From positions 82,523 through 146,522 of the forward strand of contig JAXDJO010000036.1 in the NCBI GenBank assembly GCA_034667525.1: a stretch of DNA of 64,000 nucleotides, read 5' to 3'. A program made the position numbers and the translations under genes. The stretch's first letter is position 1, and each line of letters begins with the position of its first letter. This DNA is from DATAPE01 sp034667525. GTDB lineage: Bacteria; Actinomycetota; CADDZG01; WHSQ01. The notes under the pieces are model-generated. The model saw only the letters and a list, made by a program, of their open reading frames with translations. It did no database searches and was not told the origin of the DNA. Shown here in pieces: positions 18,593 through 25,884 of the stretch.

Positions 18593-19669
18593 ATGCCCGA
18601 CGTGTTGGTGTTCGGAGCCACCGGCTACACGGGCCGGCTGACCGTACGGGCATTGGCAGCCCGGGGGGCCGAGTTCATAGTGGCCGGCCGCAACCGCGCC
18701 AGGCTCGAGGAGCTCGCCGCCAGGAGCGGAGCCGCTGGAGTCGCGATCGCTGAGGTCGGCGACGTGGATGCGTTGTCGAAGGCCGCCGCGCAAACACGGG
18801 CGCTGCTTTCCTGCGTCGGCCCCTTCTCCTCCCTGGGCGACACCGCTGCCCAGGCGGCGCTCCGTGCCGGGGTCAACTATCTGGATTGCACCGGCGAAGG
18901 CGTTTTCATCGAGAAACTGATCGCCCGGTACGACTCGGCCGCGCGCTCTGCGGGCGTAGCCATGGCCCCCGCACTGGGATTCGATGAGGTTCCGGCGGAC
19001 GTAGCCGCAACCATGGCGACCGCGGAATTGGATCAGCCGGATCTCGTGCTGACCTATGCATTCTCCGCGCAGGTCTCGGCAGGCACCCAAAGATCCGCGA
19101 TCGAGATCGTGTCTTCCCCTGGAAACTGGATCGAGGATGGTGCCCCCAGGAGGATCCGCGCGGGGCAAGAATCACGGTGGGCGCCGATGCCCCCGCCTCT
19201 AGGCCCATCGCTCGGAATCTCTTTCCCGCTGGCGGAGGCCCACCTCGCTCCCCTACATCTCGATCTGCGCTCTCTGAAGCTCTTTCTGGTCACCAGCATG
19301 CCCGGACGGGTAGGTCTCCGGCTCCTGACCCCGGCTTTGACGGCGGCGAACGCAGTACCGCCGCTCCGGAACCTTGTTGGTGCGGCGCTGTCGCGCGGCT
19401 CAGGAGGGCCAGACGAACACCATCGGGCACGAGCCCCCTGGACGATACTTGCGGAAGCCGCCGCCGGAGGCCATACCCGCAACGTTGTGGTATCGGGCCG
19501 CGACGCCTACGGGCTCACAGCATCGTTGCTAGCCAGCGGCGCTCTCGAGATGGCCCGGCCGGGGTACGAAGGAAAGGGAGTACTTGCGCCCGTGCAGACA
19601 ATGCCGTTGGAACGATGGCAGCAAGAGTTGAAGGACAACGGCGTAACGATCGACGTCTACGAATCCTGA
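18593..19669 (+). CDS. Saccharopine dehydrogenase-like NADP-binding protein (trans-acting enoyl reductase type)
   Basis: 358 residues. It begins with the Rossmann motif FGATGYTGR at 6-14, and the domain continues to VGPFSSLGD and NYLDCTGE, typical of the saccharopine-dehydrogenase NADP-binding family that includes mycobacterial trans-acting enoyl reductases. A true lysine-pathway saccharopine dehydrogenase is unlikely since no lysine genes are near. Possible role: reductase in lipid synthesis, membrane associated. Start at 18593 follows a TAACCT at 6 nt. Its stop codon is part of a short tandem repeat. Confidence 0.82.
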   Translation: MPDVLVFGATGYTGRLTVRALAARGAEFIVAGRNRARLEELAARSGAAGVAIAEVGDVDALSKAAAQTRALLSCVGPFSSLGDTAAQAALRAGVNYLDCTGEGVFIEKLIARYDSAARSAGVAMAPALGFDEVPADVAATMATAELDQPDLVLTYAFSAQVSAGTQRSAIEIVSSPGNWIEDGAPRRIRAGQESRWAPMPPPLGPSLGISFPLAEAHLAPLHLDLRSLKLFLVTSMPGRVGLRLLTPALTAANAVPPLRNLVGAALSRGSGGPDEHHRARAPWTILAEAAAGGHTRNVVVSGRDAYGLTASLLASGALEMARPGYEGKGVLAPVQTMPLERWQQELKDNGVTIDVYES

Positions 19670-19698
19670 TCCAAGAAAGGATCGTGATCCAAGAAAGG
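19667..19698 (+). repeat. Short tandem repeat spanning a stop codon and the next ribosome site
   Basis: TGATCCAAGAAAGG occurs at 19667-19680 and again at 19685-19698, an 18-bp period. The first copy contains the TGA stop of the upstream gene; the second feeds the purine-rich run before the next start. Confidence 0.75.
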
Positions 19699-19706
19699 GG
19701 GGAGGG

Positions 19707-20102
19707 ATGGGTGCCCGGTTGGTCTACGCGAAGGTCATCGACCGCGAGGCGTTCCTGATCCGAGGAGGGAAGGTGCATCCCGGCCTCGAGAACGAGGTCG
19801 TCGTTCAATCCGAACCGGGCCCGGCCGGGGCGTTCCTGGTCCTGCGGGCTTGGAGCGACGACCACGGCACCTTCACCGAACAATGGCGCATCGAAGCGCC
19901 GGGCGGCCTCACCGTGTACGAAAGCCTCCCTCGGGAGCTCCACCTGGCAACGGAGAGCCATACGGAAAGATTGGAGGACGAGCTGAGCGACATCGAGTTC
20001 GAGTTCGCTGCCGACGACTATCTGGCCGTCTTCTTGCTCGATGAGATGGAGGTGGCGAGGGTGCGCTTCCCCGTCAAGCTCGCGGCAGCAAAACCTATGT
20101 AG
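19707..20102 (+). CDS. Conserved-looking hypothetical protein
   Basis: 131 residues; I do not recognise the family. It is soluble, acidic, and looks like an all-beta fold with alternating strands (for example GAFLVLRAW and ARVRFPVKLA), with no signal peptide or cysteines. A purine run GGGGGGAGGG ends directly before ATG 19707; a TTG at 19719 would have a more usual spacing. It lies 37 nt after the reductase gene and 56 nt before the sensor kinase, all same strand, so it may belong to the same transcript. Confidence 0.6.
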   Translation: MGARLVYAKVIDREAFLIRGGKVHPGLENEVVVQSEPGPAGAFLVLRAWSDDHGTFTEQWRIEAPGGLTVYESLPRELHLATESHTERLEDELSDIEFEFAADDYLAVFLLDEMEVARVRFPVKLAAAKPM

Positions 20103-20158
20103 CTGGACGACGCTCCTGCGGCTCACGTCGGCGTCCCACGCTGCCGATATAGCCAGCG

Positions 20159-21460
20159 ATGATCAAACTAAAGGAGCTCCGCCAGCTCGAACAGTGGATG
20201 AACTACGTTCGCTGGTCTGGCGTGCTGTTTGCTTCCATCGGCATCACCATCCAGCCCGACTATCCCAACGCCGCCACCCGAAACGCTGCGTGGGTGGTCG
20301 TAGCCATCCTCGTGCTCGGCACGGTAGGGGTGTGGGGGGCCCTGGCGAGGGTCGACAGTCAACACGATATGGAACGACTCGGCATGATCACCTTCACCTT
20401 CGACATCTTGATCATCGTCGCCTTCGTCACCGTCTACGCCTTCGAGATCCCTTACGTGACGTGGGCCCTGGTCTTCCTCATCCCGATCGAGGGAGCGCTG
20501 CGCTACCGCCTGAACGGCGCGCTGCTGGGCGCCACAGTCATCGCCTTGTTCTTCATCGCTCAGACATCGCGGGTGCAGAGCATCCATGGCGGCCAGTGGG
20601 ACACCGTCACCTACGCGTTCGTAGTGGGTTTGTCCACTCTGATCGCCGGCATTGCAGGCAGTATGGCTAACAACTGGCACGAGCAGCGTCGCGGGTTCGA
20701 GATGCAGAGCCTCAAGCTGATCGAGCTCGACAAGCTGAAGGATCGCTTTCTCGCGGTCACCTCCCACGAGATCCGCGGGCCCCTGACCACCATCATCACC
20801 GGCGTCGACATGATCCGGCGCCGATCCGATCGATTGTCCGCGGAGAACAGGGACAACATCCTTGAAGCCGTTGCCAACCAGAGTCAGCAACTGGCCCGCC
20901 TCGTGGACGATCTCCTGCTGACTTCACAGCTGCAATCGGGACAGCTCGCCATCCAACTGGAGTGGGCGGAGCTCGAGGAGACGGTGGAGCAGGCGTTACA
21001 CGCGGCAGCACCAAAACGGCGTGCACATCAGCTGGAGGTGTTTGTCGAACCGGTGACTTGCAGGCTCGATTCGGCGCGCATCTCCCAGATCGTCCGCAAC
21101 CTCGTTGAGAACGCTTACAAGTACACGCCCGATCGCACACGGGTGTCCGTATCCGGAAGAAAGACCGCCGGCGGCATCAATCTGGTGATCGTGGATGACG
21201 GTCCAGGCATACCTCCAGATAAACGCGACCAACTCTTCGAAGCGTTCAGCAGGGTCGAAGAAACCGCCACCGGGCAAGACGGCGTCGGTCTCGGCTTGTT
21301 CGTAGTCAGCCACCTTGTAACCGCGATGGAGGGGCGTATCGACCTCAATGCCTCTTCCAAGGGAACCGGTTTCAACATCTACATCCCGTGCAAAACGCAT
21401 TCATCGAACGGGGCCAACCTCAGCATCGTTCCCGGGACGCTCGTGGAGAACGCGGGCTAG
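20159..21460 (+). CDS. Membrane sensor histidine kinase
   Basis: 433 residues. The N-terminal part (about 17-170) has several hydrophobic segments and no large extracellular domain, so it probably senses something in or near the membrane. A linker helix leads to the dimerisation/phospho-acceptor motif SHEIRGPLTT with His203. The ATPase domain has NLVENAYKYTP (N box), DDGPGIP (G1) and GVGLGLFV (G2). It autophosphorylates and passes phosphate to a response regulator. None is adjacent; the nearest single-domain regulator is at 36.5 kb, so the partner is unknown. Confidence 0.92.
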   Translation: MIKLKELRQLEQWMNYVRWSGVLFASIGITIQPDYPNAATRNAAWVVVAILVLGTVGVWGALARVDSQHDMERLGMITFTFDILIIVAFVTVYAFEIPYVTWALVFLIPIEGALRYRLNGALLGATVIALFFIAQTSRVQSIHGGQWDTVTYAFVVGLSTLIAGIAGSMANNWHEQRRGFEMQSLKLIELDKLKDRFLAVTSHEIRGPLTTIITGVDMIRRRSDRLSAENRDNILEAVANQSQQLARLVDDLLLTSQLQSGQLAIQLEWAELEETVEQALHAAAPKRRAHQLEVFVEPVTCRLDSARISQIVRNLVENAYKYTPDRTRVSVSGRKTAGGINLVIVDDGPGIPPDKRDQLFEAFSRVEETATGQDGVGLGLFVVSHLVTAMEGRIDLNASSKGTGFNIYIPCKTHSSNGANLSIVPGTLVENAG

Positions 21461-21540
21461 GCAAGTTCCGGCGGCGGCTATCCTGCCTGCTGCCTCGGCA
21501 ACCACACCGATGCCGATCCCCGAGGAGGAGGTCCGAGACC

Positions 21541-22338
21541 ATGCCCATCGTCACGGTGAACGGTTCCCGCCTGGCGTATGAAGACAGCGGAGGGCGGGGA
21601 GCGCCGGTCTTACTGCTCCACGCTTTCCCCCTGAGGGCTGCGATGTGGGAGCACCAGATCTCCCAGCTCGGTGAGCGCTTCCGGTTGATCGCTCCCGACC
21701 TGAAGGGGTTCGGCGCGTCGGAGGCACCCGACGATCCCGCTACTTACTCGATGGACGGATACGCGACCGACCTCAAAGCGCTCCTCGACGAGCTGGGCAT
21801 CGCCACGGCCGCAGTGGTGGGGCTTTCGATGGGGGGCTACATCGCGTTCGCGCTGCTTCGTCTTCATCGCGACTCGATCACGGCTCTGGTTCTGGCAGAC
21901 GCCCGCGCCGAAGACGACCCGGCGGAAGGCAAGGAGAGGCGAAGCTCCCAACAGTCGCAGATCCGCGAGCGGGGAACGGCGGAGCTCATCGACGCCCTGG
22001 CTGGGGGCCTGCTCGGTCGCACCACGCAGGAGCAGAAACCCGAGGTCGTAGAGCGGGTGAAGGCTCTGATGGACAGCCCGCCCCAGGGCTTCATCGGCGC
22101 TCTGGAAGCGATGAAGAACCGTCCCGATTCCTCTGGCGAGCTCGTGGCCATCGACGTACCCACGCTGATCATCGTGGGTGAGGAAGATGGGGTTACACCC
22201 CCAGAGGCATCGCGGAAGATGCACGAGAACATCGGCGGGTCCCGTCTCGTGGTGATCCCCGAAGCGGGTCACCTGTCAAACCTGGAATCGCCCGAGGCGT
22301 TCACCAGCGCCCTACACGACTTCCTCACCGCCCTCTGA
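21541..22338 (+). CDS. Alpha/beta hydrolase
   Basis: 265 residues from ATG 21541, which has GAGGAGGAGG about 8 nt upstream. The nucleophile elbow is GLSMGG, and the catalytic His lies in AGHLSNLE; the acid is probably the Asp in GEEDGVTP. The HAFPL segment forms the oxyanion region. Close in style to 3-oxoadipate enol-lactonase or esterase-type hydrolases, but no aromatic-degradation genes are nearby, so the substrate is left open. No signal peptide is seen, so it should be cytosolic. Confidence 0.88.
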   Translation: MPIVTVNGSRLAYEDSGGRGAPVLLLHAFPLRAAMWEHQISQLGERFRLIAPDLKGFGASEAPDDPATYSMDGYATDLKALLDELGIATAAVVGLSMGGYIAFALLRLHRDSITALVLADARAEDDPAEGKERRSSQQSQIRERGTAELIDALAGGLLGRTTQEQKPEVVERVKALMDSPPQGFIGALEAMKNRPDSSGELVAIDVPTLIIVGEEDGVTPPEASRKMHENIGGSRLVVIPEAGHLSNLESPEAFTSALHDFLTAL

Positions 22339-22413
22339 CAGAACCTCCAAACCCGGACCGCGGTTGCTTCCGGCGGAAGCGCCGAAATCCGGGAGAGTGG
22401 AGGGTCCGGCTTC

Positions 22414-22419
22414 TAGGGT
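22414..22419 (+). promoter_or_regulatory. -10-like element of the RecB-family nuclease gene
   Basis: TAGGGT 7 nt before ATG 22427, with no ribosome site between: leaderless pattern. Confidence 0.45.
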
Positions 22420-22426
22420 TTGAGCC

Positions 22427-23227
22427 ATGGAGCAATCGCTTCTCAAGCTTTCGCCCTCCAGTGCCACCGACTTCAAGAGCTGCCCCCAGCTCTTCAAGTA
22501 CAGGACGATCGACGGGAAACAAGAGCCGGTGTCGGGTCCGGCGGCCCGCGGCTCGCTCGTTCACGCTGTGCTGGAGCGCATCTTCCGAGAAGAGGAATGC
22601 GATCGCACCCCAGACCGAGCCGCCGACCTCCTCGACGCCCTGTGGCAGCGAGTGCGCGGCGATGCAGAGTTCCGTCCGGCGGGTATGGACCCCGAGCAAG
22701 AAGCCGACTGGCTCGCCGACAGCCACAAGCTCCTGCGTAACTATTTCAAGCTCGAAGACCCGAGAATCTTGAACGCGAGCAAGTTGGAGTGGTGGGTCGA
22801 CTACGAGCTTCCGGAGCTCCACCTCCGGGGAATCATCGACAGGCTCGAAGAGTGTGCCGACGGGTCCTGGGTTCTAACCGACTACAAGACCGGCCGGATA
22901 CCTGGAGAGTCCCGTGAGCTCACCGCTTTCTTTGGGCTGCGCTTCTACGCTCTGGTGTGCTGGAGGGCCTTTGCAGTGATCCCCAGGGAGATCCGTCTCA
23001 TCTACCTGGCGGATCCCTCCGTGCTCACCTTGAATCCCAACGAGAGGATGCTGATCGCGTTCGAGCGGCAGATGGTCGCACTCGGAGTGGCGGTCCGCCG
23101 GGCCGTGGTGACCAATGACTGGCGCACACGGCCCTCGCCTTTCTGCATGTCCTGTTCCTTCCAGGACATCTGCCCGGCATGGGCGCCGATGGCCGCAGCA
23201 CCACCGCAAGCTGGGGCTACCGAGTAA
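22427..23227 (+). CDS. Stand-alone RecB-family PD-(D/E)XK nuclease with Fe-S cysteines
   Basis: 266 residues. The nuclease core is GIIDRLEE followed by LTDYKTGR. Cys19 (FKSCPQLFKYR) and Cys240, Cys243 and Cys249 (CMSCSFQDIC) form the one-plus-three arrangement of the AddB/Cas4/AdnA iron-sulfur nuclease group. It probably degrades single-stranded DNA ends in repair. No cas genes or CRISPR are in the window, so Cas4 is not supported. Members of this kind occur widely in actinobacteria as single genes; what they act with is not clear from context. Confidence 0.88.
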   Translation: MEQSLLKLSPSSATDFKSCPQLFKYRTIDGKQEPVSGPAARGSLVHAVLERIFREEECDRTPDRAADLLDALWQRVRGDAEFRPAGMDPEQEADWLADSHKLLRNYFKLEDPRILNASKLEWWVDYELPELHLRGIIDRLEECADGSWVLTDYKTGRIPGESRELTAFFGLRFYALVCWRAFAVIPREIRLIYLADPSVLTLNPNERMLIAFERQMVALGVAVRRAVVTNDWRTRPSPFCMSCSFQDICPAWAPMAAAPPQAGATE

Positions 23228-23276
23228 GCCGGGCTGCATGCGGGCCCAGACCGGCCCCCCCGCGGCGGCGAGCTGG

Positions 23277-23432
23277 TTACGCGTTCTTGGGCAACATCCT
23301 CGTCATCTTGGTTCCACAGACTGGGCATTGCCCTTGGGCGGCTTTCGAGCCGTTGGCCAGCTCTTTGACTTCGCCTTCAAAGTCACGCTTCTCACGGCAC
23401 TTCACGCAGTACCCGTTATAGGTGTCCGCCAT
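23277..23432 (-). CDS. DUF5679 family small zinc-ribbon protein
   Basis: 51 residues from ATG 23432, with AGAGGAG about 8 nt upstream. MADTYNGYCVKCREK and CPVCGTK give two CxxC pairs, the DUF5679 pattern. The function is unknown; the high Lys/Arg content suggests nucleic acid or ribosome contact. It lies inside a longer open frame on the same strand, whose upstream part is non-coding. Confidence 0.82.
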   Translation of the reverse strand: MADTYNGYCVKCREKRDFEGEVKELANGSKAAQGQCPVCGTKMTRMLPKNA

Positions 23433-23539
23433 CACACGCTCCTCTCGCAACGAAGGGGCTTGTACGCAGGACCATCGTGCCACCTTCACCCGCCTGGACG
23501 GGGATTTATGACTACTCTCCGGCGCCGGGATGGGCGGGG

Positions 23540-24538
23540 CTAGGGGGCCGAGCGCTCGCTCTCCGCATCCGAGGCCACCTCGGTGCCCTCCCCAGAGGGC
23601 CCGCCGGCGTCGGGGCCGGCTTCGCTTCCGGGGGGATCGGCCCACTGCGGGGGCGCTCCCCGGTACCGCACGAGCAGGTAGACGCAGATCAGCCCCACGA
23701 TCGAGACGCTGATCTGGCTGCCGGTCAATCCGAAGTAACGCCGGTCCACGCGTAAGAAGTCGGTGATCAATCGACCGGTCCCGTACCAGATCGTGAAGAC
23801 GATGATCATGAAACCCGGCCGGTGCGGGCGGCGTCCGAGCCACAGCAGTAGAGCCGCGAGGAAGATCGTGGACACGAAATCGTATAGAGCGGTCTGGTGC
23901 AGCGTGATGTTGTAGCAGCCCAGCGAGGGGGGATGGCCCTGGGCCAGCGCCTGACGGTAGATCGAGGCAGGGATCGGCGGAGCCGAACCGGGGTCGGACC
24001 CGAGGCAATGCCACCCGAACGGCAGGGAGGTCGGTTTTCCGAGATGGTCACCGATGATGAGATCGCCGATCCTCCCAATGACGATGCCGATGGCGAGGTT
24101 GGGCGCAACGAGATCCATCGTCCGCCAGAAACCCATCCGGTGACGCCGCGCGTAGGGAAGAGCCGCAAGGATGCCGCCGAAGATCCCGCCGATGAGAGAG
24201 ATGCCCCCCTGCCACACCTCAAATATCCCGACGAGGTGGTGGCCGTGGTTCGTCACCTGCGAAAGGTGCCCCAGCACATAGCCAACGCGGGCTCCCACGA
24301 TCGCGCCGATCAATCCATAGAACAGGGCGTTCCAGATGTCGGCCTCGTCGGGGCCCCCGTATTTGCGGGCCCGGCGCACCATCAATTGCGCCCCTACAAG
24401 GAACCCGACCGCGATCCCAACCCCATGCGGACTGATCGCCAGAGGTCCGATATGGATGCGGGGGAGGATCTTCCAACTGAGAGGATCAAGTCCCCATCTG
24501 ATCGCAGGGGTTGCGAGGAGGACGCGCGGGGCGGCCAT
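23540..24538 (-). CDS. lgt: Prolipoprotein diacylglyceryl transferase
   Basis: 332 residues, seven or so membrane segments. It moves diacylglycerol from phosphatidylglycerol onto the lipobox Cys of prolipoproteins, the first step of lipoprotein maturation. Signature segments are present: GGISLIGG, and GRIGDLIIGDHLGKPT with the essential Arg. The C-terminal 40 residues are a Pro/Gly/Glu-rich tail beyond the usual end. Two starts are possible: ATG 24538, or TTG 24550, which overlaps the thyX stop as TTGA and would be translationally coupled; I list the ATG. Confidence 0.93.
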   Translation of the reverse strand: MAAPRVLLATPAIRWGLDPLSWKILPRIHIGPLAISPHGVGIAVGFLVGAQLMVRRARKYGGPDEADIWNALFYGLIGAIVGARVGYVLGHLSQVTNHGHHLVGIFEVWQGGISLIGGIFGGILAALPYARRHRMGFWRTMDLVAPNLAIGIVIGRIGDLIIGDHLGKPTSLPFGWHCLGSDPGSAPPIPASIYRQALAQGHPPSLGCYNITLHQTALYDFVSTIFLAALLLWLGRRPHRPGFMIIVFTIWYGTGRLITDFLRVDRRYFGLTGSQISVSIVGLICVYLLVRYRGAPPQWADPPGSEAGPDAGGPSGEGTEVASDAESERSAP

Positions 24539-24546
24539 TACAAAGC

Positions 24547-25278
24547 TCAAGGAACGCGGCGGTCGAACTCAAGGAAACACGAGTGCGTGATAGGCATCTT
24601 CTCGGCGAACAGTCGCTCCACGGCTTCGGCGTAGGTCCGGATCTCGTACTGAGCCGGTTCTGCGTTCCGCAGAGACAGAAAGTTCATCAACGAGCGGGCG
24701 TTGAGGGTCCAATAGAACTGGGTGAAGATGCCGAAGGGCAGGATCGCCCGGGCCAGCTCCTTCGCAACACCCTTTTCGACCAGAGCCTCGTACTCCTGGT
24801 ACAGCTCCTTATAGATGCGCCGAAATGTATCGATCGTCTCATCGGCGACATCGGGAGCCAGAGGCTCGAAGGAGTAGGCGCCGGGCTTGCCGACCTGGCC
24901 ACGCACAGCCGTCGCGGAGGGCACGTAGAAGTCGCCCTCCAGCCTGTGATAGCGCGCCGACTCCTCGTTGAAAGAACCCACCCTGTGGCGGAACCACTCG
25001 CGGGCAACGAAGATGGGGGCCCGGATATGGAAGCGGAACGAGTTGTGCTCGAACGGGGTCCCGTGCCGCTCGCGCATGAGGAACCGGATCAAGCCCCTGT
25101 CCTTATCGTCGGTCTCCTCCCTACGCACGGCAAAGCTGACCCTGGCGGAGTTGACGACGGACAGGTCGTCCGCCATGGCGGCATCGAGCCTCACGAAACC
25201 GTGCTCGAATAACTTGAGCTCCAGGGGCTTGTCGCCGGGGGTTATGTCGGGAGGGCTGCCGGCCTCGTTGTCTGGCAC
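24547..25278 (-). CDS. thyX: Flavin-dependent thymidylate synthase
   Basis: 243 residues. It makes dTMP from dUMP using methylene-tetrahydrofolate, FAD and NADPH. The ThyX motif RHRxxSxNEESxRY is intact as RHRVGSFNEESARY. The start is GTG 25278, set by a TATACT 7 nt upstream; no ribosome site exists, so the message is likely leaderless. thyA is not in the window. The stop overlaps a possible TTG start of lgt, so the two genes are probably one operon. Confidence 0.95.
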   Translation of the reverse strand: MPDNEAGSPPDITPGDKPLELKLFEHGFVRLDAAMADDLSVVNSARVSFAVRREETDDKDRGLIRFLMRERHGTPFEHNSFRFHIRAPIFVAREWFRHRVGSFNEESARYHRLEGDFYVPSATAVRGQVGKPGAYSFEPLAPDVADETIDTFRRIYKELYQEYEALVEKGVAKELARAILPFGIFTQFYWTLNARSLMNFLSLRNAEPAQYEIRTYAEAVERLFAEKMPITHSCFLEFDRRVP

Positions 25279-25285
25279 GCGCGGC

Positions 25286-25291
25286 AGTATA
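25286..25291 (-). promoter_or_regulatory. -10 element of thyX
   Basis: TATACT on the minus strand, 7 nt before the GTG at 25278. The layout is the same as TATACT-N7-ATG of the next gene upstream. Confidence 0.55.
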
Positions 25292-25304
25292 TGAACACCG
25301 CTGA

Positions 25305-25336
25305 TGTAGCCCCCGGCTTTGGAGGCGCTGGCTACA
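25305..25336 (-). terminator. Hairpin at the end of the YbjN-like gene
   Basis: TGTAGCC (25305-25311) pairs with GGCTACA (25330-25336), a 7-bp stem overlapping the stop codon. No T-tract follows, so termination is uncertain. Confidence 0.35.
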
Positions 25337-25862
25337 GGTATCCGGGGGTGGCGGGGGTGGGGACGGGCCTCGCCGTGTCTTCGGTGTAGAGACGCCCGCC
25401 GAAGCGCTCGCAGATCGCGTCGTCGTACTCGTTGGCGGTCTCGGCGACCGCGGCGACGGTGGCTTCGAAGGCTTCTGGAGTGGTGAACTCACCGAGCAAG
25501 TTGTGGTTGAACCACACCGCCCCGCGGGGGGCGTCGAGGGCGAAACCGCCGAAGACGAATTCGAGGTTCTTCTCGAGCAGATACGAGGTTAGAGCCCCAG
25601 TCACCGGAACGTCCATATTGGTTATGGCGAAAACACGGATGACGCTCGGTCCTTCCTCAACCCATGTAGGGACGACGAAAACCCGTGCCGAATCGAAGCC
25701 AAAGACATAGCTGCCAAAATCGTCCACGACATAGCGATCCAGCATGTACGCCAAGGTGTCCTCGATCATCTCTCGCACCTTTGTCGCTGCCGCCGGTTCC
25801 CCCTTCGGGCGCGGCCTGGGGTGAGACTCCTCCTCGGGGCGTGCCGTCGTCTCGGTGGCCAT
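25332..25862 (-). CDS. YbjN / type III secretion chaperone-like domain protein
   Basis: 176 residues from ATG 25862. After a Pro/Glu-rich leader, residues about 25-150 look like the small alpha/beta fold of YbjN and type III secretion chaperone-like proteins (for example FVVPTWVEEGPSVIRVFAIT and LLEKNLEFVFGGFALD). In actinobacteria these proteins are common and unrelated to secretion; their function is unknown. TATACT lies 7 nt before the ATG. It is divergent from hutU with overlapping -10 elements, which may be chance or may tie its expression to histidine use. Confidence 0.7.
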   Translation of the reverse strand: MATETTARPEEESHPRPRPKGEPAAATKVREMIEDTLAYMLDRYVVDDFGSYVFGFDSARVFVVPTWVEEGPSVIRVFAITNMDVPVTGALTSYLLEKNLEFVFGGFALDAPRGAVWFNHNLLGEFTTPEAFEATVAAVAETANEYDDAICERFGGRLYTEDTARPVPTPATPGYL

Positions 25863-25869
25863 CGCGGGC

Positions 25870-25877
25870 AGTATAAA
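25870..25877. promoter_or_regulatory. Overlapping divergent -10 elements of the YbjN-like gene and hutU
   Basis: Minus strand TATACT (25870-25875), 7 nt before ATG 25862. Plus strand TATAAA (25872-25877), 7 nt before ATG 25885. They share the TATA core, so polymerase can probably bind in only one direction at a time. Confidence 0.55.
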
Positions 25878-25884
25878 AAGGGTC

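Noticed and set aside
22427..23227. Cas4 of a CRISPR system
   Set aside because: Motifs are compatible, but there is no CRISPR array and no other cas gene in the window; a RecB-family repair nuclease is the simpler call.
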